From contig CAWHDH010000021.1 in assembly GCA_963828075.1 (NCBI GenBank), positions 2,294,001 through 2,358,000 of the forward strand: 64,000 bases of DNA. The letters are read 5' to 3'. The position numbers and the translations under genes were made by a program. Shown here piece by piece: positions 51,215-59,201 of the stretch (positions are counted from its first letter, which is position 1; each line of letters opens with the position of its first letter). The notes under the pieces were generated by a model. It was not told the DNA's origin. It made no database searches and was given only the letters and a program-made list of their open reading frames with translations. The DNA comes from JACCYI01 sp963828075 (GTDB lineage: Bacteria > Actinomycetota > Thermoleophilia > Solirubrobacterales > Solirubrobacteraceae).

Positions 51215-52160
51215 GCTCGTCCTGCGCCGGCTCGGGCTCGGCGTCCTGACGCTCTGGCTCGTCTCGCTCGTCGTCTTCGCGGCGGTGCTCGCGCTCCCCG
51301 GCGACGCCGCCACCGCGATCCTCGGCAAGGAGGCGACGCCGGACCGCGTCGCCGCGCTGCGCGCCCAGCTGCATCTCGGCGACTCCGTCGTGGTGCAGTA
51401 CGGCAAGTGGCTCGGCGGGATCGTCACGGGCGATACCGGGATCTCCGCCGCGACCCAGCAGCCCGTCGGTGAGCTGCTCTCCGGGCGCGTCGGCAACTCG
51501 GTGTTCCTCGTGCTGATCGCGGCGCTGGTGGCGATCCCGCTGTCGCTGGCGATCGGCGTGTGGACGGCGGTCAAGCGCGACCGGCCCGCGGATCACATCC
51601 TCTCGACGACCTCTCTGGCGCTCGCCGCGCTCCCCGAGTTCGTCATCGGGATCGCGCTGATCCTCGTCTTCTCGACGAGCGGGCTGCAGTGGCTGCCGGC
51701 GGTGTCGCTGCTCGAGCCGGGCCGCCAGGCGTGGCAGAGCCTGGACGTGGTGGTGCTGCCGGCGGCGACGCTGGTGCTCGCGGTCACGCCCTACATCAGC
51801 CGGATCATGCGCGGCTCGATGGTGGAGGTGCTCGAGAGCGAGTACGTGACGATGGCGCGGCTGAAGGGGATGCCCGAGCGCACGGTGATCTGGCGCCACG
51901 CGGTCCCGAACGCGATCGTGCCGGCGATCCAGGTGACGGCGCTGCAGCTCGCGTGGATGGCGGGCGGCGTGGTCGTCGTCGAGTTCGTCTTCTCCTATCC
52001 CGGCATCGGCGCGGCGCTGGTCGACGCGGTCGCCAACCGCGACCTGCCGGTGGTCCAGGCGGTGACGATGCTCGCGGCGGCGGTCTACGTCGGGCTCAAC
52101 CTGCTGGCCGACGTCGCGACGGTCCTGGTCACCCCGAAGCTGCGGACGGCGGCGCGATGA
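51204..52160 (+). CDS. ABC transporter permease, DppB type
   Basis: A 318-residue inner-membrane permease with six predicted spans. The first helix LGLGVLTLWLVSLVVFAAVLALPGDAA is typical of DppB/OppB, and the EAA loop reads EYVTMARLKGMPERTVIWRHAVPNAIVP. It overlaps the binding-protein gene by 11 bp and the next permease by 4 bp. Confidence 0.93.
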   Translation: MPRRLVLRRLGLGVLTLWLVSLVVFAAVLALPGDAATAILGKEATPDRVAALRAQLHLGDSVVVQYGKWLGGIVTGDTGISAATQQPVGELLSGRVGNSVFLVLIAALVAIPLSLAIGVWTAVKRDRPADHILSTTSLALAALPEFVIGIALILVFSTSGLQWLPAVSLLEPGRQAWQSLDVVVLPAATLVLAVTPYISRIMRGSMVEVLESEYVTMARLKGMPERTVIWRHAVPNAIVPAIQVTALQLAWMAGGVVVVEFVFSYPGIGAALVDAVANRDLPVVQAVTMLAAAVYVGLNLLADVATVLVTPKLRTAAR

Positions 52161-53056
52161 GCGCCGCGGTCGGCACGGCGCCGGCGATCGTCAAGCCCGA
52201 GCGCCTCGTGCAGCACCAGTGGCTGGGAATCCTGCGCGACGCGGTCCGGCTGGGGCGGACGCGCATCGGCCTCGCGATCGTGACGGTCATCGTCGCGCTT
52301 GCGCTGCTCGGGCCGCTCGTCGCGCCGTACTCGCCGACCGAGTTCATCGCGATCCCCAACTCCGCTCCGTCGGACGCCGCCACGTTCGGCGCCGACGCCC
52401 TCGGGCGCGACGTGCTGAGCCGTTTCCTGCACGGCGGGCGCACCGTGCTCGGCCTCGCGCTCGCCGCGACGCTGCTGGGGATCGTCGTGGGCACGGCCGT
52501 CGGCCTGGTTGCCGCCTACGCGCGCAACTGGCTCGACGACCTGCTGATGCGCTGCACGGACGTGCTGCTCGCCTTCCCGCAGATCGTCTTCGTCCTGCTG
52601 CTCGTCTCCGCGGTCGGCCCGAAGCTGTGGCTGATCGTCCTGTGCGTCGGCGGCACCCACGCGCCGCGGGTCGCGCGGGTGATGCGCGGCGCCGCCCTGG
52701 AGGTCGTCGAGCGCGACTTCATCAAGGCGGCCGAGGCGGTCGGCGAGCGCCACTCGCGGATCGTGCTCGGCGAGCTGCTGCCCAATGTGACGAGCCCGCT
52801 GCTGGTCGAGCTCGGGCTGCGCATGACCTACTCGATCGGGCTGGTGGCCGCCGTGAGCTTCCTCGGCTTCGGCCTCCAGCCCCCGACCGCCGACTGGGGC
52901 CTGATGATCAACGAGAACCGCCTGTCCATCACCGTGCAGCCGTGGACGGTGATGCTGCCGACGCTGGCCATCGCGCTGCTCACGGTCGGGACCAACCTGG
53001 TGACGGACGGCATCGCCCGCGCGGCGATCGGCATCGATCGGGGTCGGGCGGCATGA
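52157..53056 (+). CDS. ABC transporter permease, DppC type
   Basis: A 299-residue permease of the DppC/OppC type with an N-terminal OppC_N segment (LGILRDAVRLGRTRIGLAIVTVIVALALLGPLVAPYSP), the FGADALGRDVLSRFLHGGRTVL block, and the EAA loop ERDFIKAAEAVGERHSRIVLGELLPNV. The start is coupled to DppB by ATGA and the end to the ATPase by ATGA. It pairs with the DppB-like subunit to form the channel. Confidence 0.93.
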   Translation: MSAAVGTAPAIVKPERLVQHQWLGILRDAVRLGRTRIGLAIVTVIVALALLGPLVAPYSPTEFIAIPNSAPSDAATFGADALGRDVLSRFLHGGRTVLGLALAATLLGIVVGTAVGLVAAYARNWLDDLLMRCTDVLLAFPQIVFVLLLVSAVGPKLWLIVLCVGGTHAPRVARVMRGAALEVVERDFIKAAEAVGERHSRIVLGELLPNVTSPLLVELGLRMTYSIGLVAAVSFLGFGLQPPTADWGLMINENRLSITVQPWTVMLPTLAIALLTVGTNLVTDGIARAAIGIDRGRAA

Positions 53057-54855
53057 GCGCGCCGGCGGTCGCCGTCCGCGATCTGCGGATCGACCTCGTC
53101 GGCCTGGGCGTCGACGTCGTCGACGAGATCACGCTCGAGATCCGGCCGGGCGAGGTGCTCGGGCTGGTCGGCGAGTCCGGGTCGGGCAAGACGACGGTCG
53201 GCATGGCGCTGCTCGGCCACTGCCGCCGCGGCGGGCAGCTGTGGGCGGGGCGGGTGATGATCGGCGACCGCGACCTGGCGAGCCTGCCGGCGCGCGAGCT
53301 GCGGCGGCTGCGCGGCGGCACCGTCGCCTACGTGCCGCAGGACCCGGGCACGTCGCTGAACCCGGCGCTGCGGATCGGCGCCCAGCTGCGCGAGGTGCTC
53401 GACGCGCATCTCCGCGAGCTGTCCGGGCCGGAGCGTGACGCGCGCGTGCGCGAGGTGCTCGAGGAGGTCGCGCTGCCGGCCGACGCGGCGTTCCTGCGCC
53501 GCTATCCCCACCAGCTCTCCGGCGGCCAGCAGCAGCGCGTGGCGATCGCCATGGCGTTCGCCTGCCGGCCGCGGGTCATCGTCTGCGACGAGCCCACGAC
53601 CGGGCTTGACGTGACCACCCAGGCCCGCGTGCTCGAGACGGTCCGCGAGCTGTGCCGCGCGCACGAGGTTGCCGCGCTCTACGTCAGCCACGACCTCGCG
53701 GTCGTCGCCTCGCTCGCCGACCGCGTCGCGGTGATGTACGCCGGGCGGATCGTCGAGAGCGGCCCGCGCGACGAGCTGTTCGCCGCCCCGCGCCACCCGT
53801 ACACGCGGCGGCTGCTGGCGGCGGTGCCCGACCTCGCCGGCGCGCGCGGCGTCGTCGGGATCCCCGGCCACGCGGCCCTGCCCGGCAGCCGGCCGTCGGG
53901 CTGCTTCTTCCATCCGCGCTGCCCGCTCGCCTCCGACGCCTGCGTGGCGGAGTTCCCGCCGGTGAGCGAGGTCGGGCCGGGGCACGCGGTGCGCTGCCAT
54001 CACGCCGACCGTGCGCCCGAGGTGGCCGCAGCGGCGCCGGCGCCGTCGCGCCAGGGGGTGCCGGGCCACGTCGTCCTCGCCGTTCGCGAGCTCGACGCCC
54101 ACCACGGCGACCGTCACACGCTGTTCGCCGTCGAGCTGGAGGTGCGCCGTAACGAGTGCCTGGCGCTGGTCGGCGAATCCGGGAGCGGCAAGACGACGCT
54201 CGCCCGGTGCGTCGCGGGACTGCACACGCAGTACACCGGCGAGATCGCGCTCGGCGGTGCGATCCTTGAGCCCGCGGCGCGCGCCCGCTCGACGGCGGCG
54301 CGCAAGGAGATCCAGTACGTCTTCCAGAACCCGTACGCGTCGCTGAACCCGCGCCGGACGGTCGGCCAGACGATCGCCCGGCAGCTCGCGCTGTTCTTCC
54401 CCGAAGGCCGCCGCCGCGCCGCCCGCCGCGTGGCCGAGTGCCTCGAGCGCGTGTCGCTGTCGGCGACCGCCGCGGGCCGCTACCCGGACCAGCTGTCGGG
54501 CGGCGAGCGCCAGCGGGTGGCGATCGCGCGGGCGCTGGCCGCCGAGCCCTCGTTGCTGGTCTGCGACGAGGTCACCTCGGCGCTCGACGTCTCCGTGCAG
54601 GCGGCGATCGTCGAGCTGCTCGCGAAGCTGCGCGACGAGATGGGCCTCAGCCTGCTGTTCATCACCCACGACCTGGCGCTGATCCGCACCGTCGCCGATC
54701 GCGTGGCGGTCATGACCGAGGGCCGGATCGTCGAGCACGGCACCGTGGCCGAGGTGTTCGCGGCGCCGAAGGCGCTCTACACACGCACGCTGCTGGCCAA
54801 CACCCCGAGCATCGAGGCGGCGCTCGCGGTGACGGGCGTGCGCGCGGAGCGATGA
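53053..54855 (+). CDS. Fused dual ABC ATPase (DppD-DppF type)
   Basis: A 600-residue protein with two complete nucleotide-binding domains. The first has Walker A GESGSGKT (40-47), signature LSGGQQQR (about 155) and Walker B VIVCDEPTTGLD, followed by the oligopeptide-transporter C-terminal segment with CFFHPRCPLASDAC. The second has Walker A GESGSGKT (about 376), signature LSGGERQR (about 482) and LLVCDEVTSALD. In the second Walker B the usual Pro is Val (DEVTS), as seen in some DppF. Both sites look active. Confidence 0.94.
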   Translation: MSAPAVAVRDLRIDLVGLGVDVVDEITLEIRPGEVLGLVGESGSGKTTVGMALLGHCRRGGQLWAGRVMIGDRDLASLPARELRRLRGGTVAYVPQDPGTSLNPALRIGAQLREVLDAHLRELSGPERDARVREVLEEVALPADAAFLRRYPHQLSGGQQQRVAIAMAFACRPRVIVCDEPTTGLDVTTQARVLETVRELCRAHEVAALYVSHDLAVVASLADRVAVMYAGRIVESGPRDELFAAPRHPYTRRLLAAVPDLAGARGVVGIPGHAALPGSRPSGCFFHPRCPLASDACVAEFPPVSEVGPGHAVRCHHADRAPEVAAAAPAPSRQGVPGHVVLAVRELDAHHGDRHTLFAVELEVRRNECLALVGESGSGKTTLARCVAGLHTQYTGEIALGGAILEPAARARSTAARKEIQYVFQNPYASLNPRRTVGQTIARQLALFFPEGRRRAARRVAECLERVSLSATAAGRYPDQLSGGERQRVAIARALAAEPSLLVCDEVTSALDVSVQAAIVELLAKLRDEMGLSLLFITHDLALIRTVADRVAVMTEGRIVEHGTVAEVFAAPKALYTRTLLANTPSIEAALAVTGVRAER

Positions 54856-55667
54856 CGGCGTTCGAGTCTCCCCTGCGGCCCGACGCCAACGCCGGCCGCG
54901 TCGCCATCGTGACCGGCGGCGGGACGGGGATCGGCCGGGCAACGGCGCTCGAGCTGGCCGGCACCGGCGCTCGCGTGGTCGTCTGCGGCCGGCGCGACCA
55001 GCCGCTCGAGGAAGTGGTCGCCGAGATCGCGGCGCGCGGCGGCGAGGGCCACGCGATCGCCGCCGACCTGCGCGAGCCGGCCTCGGCCGAGCGGCTCGTC
55101 GCCGGGGCGCTCGAGCGCTTCGGGGCGGTCGACGTGCTCGTCAACAACGCCGGCGGCCAGTACTCGGCGCCCGCCGAGGACATCACCGCCGACGGGTGGC
55201 GCGCGGTGCACCGGGCCAGCCTCGACGCGGTGTGGGCGGTCACCCGCGAGGTCGCCGTGCGCGCCATGATCCCCGGCGGTGGTGGCCTCGTCGTCTTCGT
55301 CGGCTTCAGCCCGCTCCGCGGCATCCCCGGCTTCGCGCACGCCTGCGCCGCGCGGGCGGCGGTGGCCAACCTCGCCTCGGGGCTGGCGCTCGAGTGGAGC
55401 CGCCACGGCATCCGGACCGTCTGCGTCGCGCCGGGGACCATCCTCACCGACGCGCTCGCGACGTACGGCGCGGAGTCGGTGGCGGGCTGGGAGCGCTCGG
55501 TCCCTCTCGGGCGGCTCGGCCGGCCGGAGGAGGTCGCGAGCATGATCGCCTTCCTCGCCTCGACGGGCGGCGCCTACGTGACGGGAACGACGATCGCGGT
55601 CGACGGCGGGGCCGACGCCTGGGGTGTCGGCGAGGCGCCGCCCGCGGCCGGCGAGGCGCTGACGTGA
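54852..55667 (+). CDS. PECR-like 2-enoyl-CoA reductase (SDR without YxxxK)
   Basis: A 271-residue SDR with the NADP motif TGGGTGIG and NNAGGQYSAPAEDITADGWRAV. Where classical SDRs have YxxxK, this one reads AxxxR (HACAARAAVANLASGLALEW). From memory the mammalian peroxisomal trans-2-enoyl-CoA reductase (PECR) has NNGGGQ and an AARAGV segment at the same places, so this is probably a PECR relative and not a broken enzyme. It would reduce an enoyl-CoA or be a 2,4-dienoyl-CoA type enzyme. Coupled to both neighbours by ATGA and GTGA overlaps. Confidence 0.8.
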   Translation: MTAFESPLRPDANAGRVAIVTGGGTGIGRATALELAGTGARVVVCGRRDQPLEEVVAEIAARGGEGHAIAADLREPASAERLVAGALERFGAVDVLVNNAGGQYSAPAEDITADGWRAVHRASLDAVWAVTREVAVRAMIPGGGGLVVFVGFSPLRGIPGFAHACAARAAVANLASGLALEWSRHGIRTVCVAPGTILTDALATYGAESVAGWERSVPLGRLGRPEEVASMIAFLASTGGAYVTGTTIAVDGGADAWGVGEAPPAAGEALT

Positions 55668-57712
55668 GCGCGCGCGACCTGCGCGCCCTGTTCGACCCGG
55701 CCGCGGTGGCGATCGTCGGCGCGTCCGAGGACCCGGTGAAGTGGGGCAACTGGCTCGCCCGCGGAGCCCTGCGCGGCGAGGCTCGCCGCGAGGTCTTCCT
55801 CGTCAACCGGCGCGGCGGCGAGGTGATGGGGCGCCGGGCGTACGTGTCGCTCGCCGACGTCCCCTCGCCGCCCGAGCTCGCGGTCCTCGCCGTCCCGTCG
55901 GCGGCGCTCGAGTCAACGCTCGACGACGCCCTGGCGGCGGGCGCCCGCGCCGTCGTGGTGATCACCGCCGGGGAGGCGGACGGCGACGCCGGCGGGCCGC
56001 GCGACGCCGCCCTCGCCGCGCGCGCCCGCGCGGCCGGCGCGGTCCTGCTGGGCCCGAACTGCCTCGGCGTGCTCGACGCCGGCGCCGCGCTCGAGCTGGT
56101 GCCGAACGACATGCCCCACGGGTCGATCGGCCTGATCTCCCAGAGCGGCAACCTGGCGCTCGAGATCGGCCTGCTCGCCGCCGACGCGGGTCTGGGGTTC
56201 TCCCGCTTCGTCTCGGTCGGCAACCAGGCCGACCTGCAGATCGCCGAGCTGATCGAGGAGCTGGGGTCGCACGCCGAAACGAAGCTCATCGCGATCTACG
56301 CCGAGGATTTCCGCGACGGCCGCGCGTTCGCCGCTGCCGCCGAGGCGGCCGGCCGGGCCGGCAAGCCGGTGGTCCTGCTCGCCGTCGAGCACTCCGAGGC
56401 GGTGGCGCGCGCGGTGCGCTCCCACACGGGCGCGCTGGCGAGCGACAGCGCGGCGATCGACGCCGCGTGCCGGGCGGCAGGGATCGAGCGCGTGCGCTCC
56501 CCGCAGGAGCTCGTCGACCTCGCCGAAGGGCTGCTCGGCGTCGCCCTGCCCTCCGGCCGGCGGGTCGGCGTGCTGGCCGACGGCGGCGGCCATGCCGGGA
56601 TCGCCAGCGCCCTCTCGCACGCCGCCGGCCTCGAACTGCCGTCCCTGAGCGACGCGCTGATCGGCCGGTTGCGCGACGGCCTGCCGCCCACCGCGGCACT
56701 CTCGAACCCGATCGACCTCGCGGGCGGCGGCGAGCAGGACATCCACACGTTCGACCGCACCGCGCGGACGCTGCTCGGCTCAGGCGAGGTCGACGCCGTC
56801 CTGATGTCCGGCTACTTCGGCGGCTACAGCGAGTACGCCGACACGATGGCACGGGGCGAAGCGGCGGTCGCCGAGGCGCTCGCCGACGCCGCCGAGCACT
56901 CGCGGCGCCCGCTCGTCGTGCAGACCATGCACCCACACGCGCCGGCCGCCGTCGCGCTGCGGCGGCGCGGCGTGCCGCTCTACCGGACCATCGAGCGCGC
57001 CGTCTGGGTGCTCGAGCGCCTCGCCTCACGGGCGGGCGGGCGGGCAGGCAGCGTGCCGGCGCTGCCGCCGCCCGCGCCGCCGGTGACCGACGCGAGCTAC
57101 GGCGCCGCTCGGGCGCTGCTCACGGCGGGCGGGGTGCCGTTCGCGGCGGCGTCGACCGTTGCGACGGCGGACGAGGCCGTGGCGGCCGCGGAGGAGATCG
57201 GCTACCCCGTGGTCTTGAAGGCGCTCGGGCTCCTGCACAAGTCTGACGCGGGCGGCGTGGTCGTCGGGCTGCGCGACGCCGCGGCGCTGCGTTCGGCGGT
57301 CGACGACCTGTCCGAGCGGCTGGCGCCGGAGGCGTTCTCGGTCGAGGCGCTGGCGCCCGTCGCCGACGGCGTCGAGCTGCTCGTCGGCGCGCGCTGGGAT
57401 GCGCGCTTCGGCGCGGTCGCGCTGGTCGGGCTGGGCGGCGTGTTCACCGAGATCCTCGCCGACGTCGCGGTCGCGCTGGCGCCGGTCGACGAGGACGTGG
57501 CGCGGTCGATGCTCACGTCGCTGCGATCGGCGCCGCTGCTGCTCGGCGCCCGCGGCCGCCCACCCGTCGACCTCGACGACGCCGCGGCGGCGGTGGCGGC
57601 GCTGTCGCGCGTCGCCGCCGAGCACCCGGAGATCGCCGAGCTCGAGGTCAACCCGCTGCTCGCGCTGCCCGGCGGGGCGCTCGGGCTCGACGCGCGCGTG
57701 GTGCTCCACTGA
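55664..57712 (+). CDS. NDP-forming acyl-CoA synthetase (fused alpha-beta, acetate-CoA ligase type)
   Basis: A 682-residue single-chain ADP/GDP-forming acyl-CoA synthetase. It has an N-terminal CoA-binding domain (FDPAAVAIVGASEDPVKWGN), a Succ-CoA ligase-like domain with the phospho-His in VRSHTGALASD (about His254), and a C-terminal ATP-grasp domain (about 470-682: GYPVVLKALGLLHKSDAGGVVVGL). It activates an acid to its CoA thioester while using or making ATP. The GTG at 55664 overlaps the SDR stop. Its last 16 codons are part of a 57-bp tandem repeat that continues past the stop. Confidence 0.9.
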   Translation: MSARDLRALFDPAAVAIVGASEDPVKWGNWLARGALRGEARREVFLVNRRGGEVMGRRAYVSLADVPSPPELAVLAVPSAALESTLDDALAAGARAVVVITAGEADGDAGGPRDAALAARARAAGAVLLGPNCLGVLDAGAALELVPNDMPHGSIGLISQSGNLALEIGLLAADAGLGFSRFVSVGNQADLQIAELIEELGSHAETKLIAIYAEDFRDGRAFAAAAEAAGRAGKPVVLLAVEHSEAVARAVRSHTGALASDSAAIDAACRAAGIERVRSPQELVDLAEGLLGVALPSGRRVGVLADGGGHAGIASALSHAAGLELPSLSDALIGRLRDGLPPTAALSNPIDLAGGGEQDIHTFDRTARTLLGSGEVDAVLMSGYFGGYSEYADTMARGEAAVAEALADAAEHSRRPLVVQTMHPHAPAAVALRRRGVPLYRTIERAVWVLERLASRAGGRAGSVPALPPPAPPVTDASYGAARALLTAGGVPFAAASTVATADEAVAAAEEIGYPVVLKALGLLHKSDAGGVVVGLRDAAALRSAVDDLSERLAPEAFSVEALAPVADGVELLVGARWDARFGAVALVGLGGVFTEILADVAVALAPVDEDVARSMLTSLRSAPLLLGARGRPPVDLDDAAAAVAALSRVAAEHPEIAELEVNPLLALPGGALGLDARVVLH

Positions 57713-57835
57713 TGCGCGTCGCTGCCTGGCGGGGCACTCGGGCTCGACGCGCGGGTGGTGCTCCACTGATGCGCGTCGCTGCGTGGCGGGGCACTCGGGC
57801 TCGACGCGCGGGTGGTGCTCCACTGATGCGCGCGC
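57665..57835 (+). repeat. 57-bp tandem triplication covering a gene's 3' end
   Basis: Three copies of a 57-bp unit lie head to tail (57665-57721, 57722-57778, 57779-57835). Copy 2 differs from copy 1 at about three positions; copies 2 and 3 are nearly identical until the last bases. Each includes codons for GALGLDARVVLH, the TGA stop and the next few bases. Only the first copy is translated as the end of the synthetase. The unit is a multiple of three. Confidence 0.95.
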
Positions 57836-57878
57836 CCCGGCACGGTCAGGCCCCGCCGGGGCGGCGAAGGGCCCACCG

Positions 57879-58688
57879 ATGACGGGCGACCCGCTGGTCG
57901 AGGTCCGCTCCGAGGGGCCGGTCTGCGTCGTCACGCTCCGACGCGAGCGCAAGCTCAACGCGCTCTCGGCAGAGCTCGAGGGGGCGCTCGGCAAGGCGCT
58001 CGACGACCCGCGTGTGACGGGCAGCGCGTGCGTCGTCGTGTACGGCGGCGAGCGGGCGTTCTCGGCCGGCGCCGACGTGACCGAGTTCCGCGACCGCGAC
58101 CCCGCCGCGATCCTCGCCTACTACCGGGCCACGGGCGGCATCTACGAGCGCGTCGCCGCGCTCCCGCAGCCGACGGTCGCCGCCATCGCCGGCCACTGCC
58201 TCGGCGGCGGCTTCGAGCTCGCGCTCGCGTGCGACTTCCGCGTCGCCGACGAGACTTCTGCGTTCGGGCTGCCCGAGGTCGGTCTCGGCATCCTGCCGAG
58301 CTCCGGCGGCACCCAGCGCCTCGTCCGCCTGGTCGGGACGGCGCGGGCAAAGCAGCTGATCCTGCTGGGCGACCGCTTCAGCGCGGCCGCCGCGCGCGAG
58401 CTCGGGCTGGTGACCGAGGCGGTTCCGTCCGGCGGGTCGCTTCCTCGGGCTTTGGCGATCGCAGGCCGCCTCGCCGCGCTCCCGCCCGTCGCGGTCGCCG
58501 TCGCCAAGCAGACGATCGACGCGATGCCCGACGCCTCGCGCGATGCCGGCCTCATGATCGAGCGGCTCGCCTACGGGCTGCTCGCCCAGACCACCGACGC
58601 CGGCGCCGCGGCGGCAGCGTTCACCTCGCGAGCTGAACTCCAGGGGGCGGGTTCAGGGATCGCCCCCGATGTTCAGGGGCGCGCGTGA
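57879..58688 (+). CDS. Enoyl-CoA hydratase/isomerase
   Basis: A 269-residue crotonase-fold enzyme. The oxyanion hole residues lie in AFSAGADVTEF and IAGHCLGGGFELALACDFRVA; LPEVGLGILPSSGGTQRLVRLVG contains the usual catalytic Glu region (PEVGLGI). It hydrates 2-enoyl-CoA, giving the second step after the acyl-CoA dehydrogenase. GAAGGG lies about 8 bases before the ATG. Last recognisable gene of the IclR-linked run. Its last 12 codons carry a sequence motif found again before the MMPL gene. Confidence 0.92.
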   Translation: MTGDPLVEVRSEGPVCVVTLRRERKLNALSAELEGALGKALDDPRVTGSACVVVYGGERAFSAGADVTEFRDRDPAAILAYYRATGGIYERVAALPQPTVAAIAGHCLGGGFELALACDFRVADETSAFGLPEVGLGILPSSGGTQRLVRLVGTARAKQLILLGDRFSAAAARELGLVTEAVPSGGSLPRALAIAGRLAALPPVAVAVAKQTIDAMPDASRDAGLMIERLAYGLLAQTTDAGAAAAAFTSRAELQGAGSGIAPDVQGRA

Positions 58689-58704
58689 GAGGGAGGCTGC
58701 TCCC

Positions 58705-58857
58705 ATGTCCACTCAGCAGCTCCACTCCACCGCCTCGCCCCGCACCACCCGCCTCGCCGGCGCCAGCAGCCAGCGCGACCTCGTCATCGCGTCGCTCCTC
58801 GGCTGTCCTGACCGCTCCAAGCGTTCTGACCGGCCGCTCACCTGGCCGCGCCCGTAG
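58705..58857 (+). CDS. Small hypothetical ORF (50 codons)
   Basis: MSTQQLHSTASPRTTRLAG begins a 50-codon frame with GAGGGAGG about 9 bases upstream of the ATG, one of the better ribosome binding sites here. Nothing in it is recognisable; it ends in a basic, Pro-rich tail just before element D. It may be the 5' stub of a gene truncated when the element inserted, or a spurious frame. Confidence 0.35.
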   Translation: MSTQQLHSTASPRTTRLAGASSQRDLVIASLLGCPDRSKRSDRPLTWPRP

Positions 58858-58880
58858 CTCGCAGCGCCGGCTCGGGCGCC

Positions 58881-59186
58881 CGGAACTGCAGTCATTGAGT
58901 GGAAAACCTGTGACGGCGGGGCGGGTGCGGGGCGGGCGGGGACGCCGTCAACCACCCCCGTGGTCCGGATCCGTTGGCACGGGGGTGATTGGGGGCGTGA
59001 TAGACCCCGAACCACCCCCGTGCGGCCGCCCGAAGGGTCATGCGGGTGGTTGACGTCCTCCCCCTCCGTCGCGAGCGCGTCCTGGGCCGACCGACCGGCG
59101 TGGTCCCTCCCGATCCCGCCGCCCCCGCCCAACCCGCCAACGAACTCAGACCCCGCGACAGGCCCTCCACTCAATGACCGCAGTTC
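58881..59186. repeat. Repeat element D: 22-bp terminal inverted repeats around two hairpins
   Basis: The gap 58858-59201 has no clear gene. It holds a 306-bp element bounded by a 22-bp inverted repeat (58881-58902 and 59165-59186, 21 of 22 matches). Inside are two hairpins: AACCACCCCCGTG (58949-58961) with CACGGGGGTGATT (58977-58989), and AACCACCCCCGTG (59009-59021) with CATGCGGGTGGTT (59038-59050). The terminal repeat also matches the ends of A and B at 14 of 22 bases, following GAACNGCNNTCANTGAG. It ends 15 bp downstream of the permease stop. Confidence 0.85.
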
Positions 59187-59201
59187 CGAAACGCCACGCG
59201 C

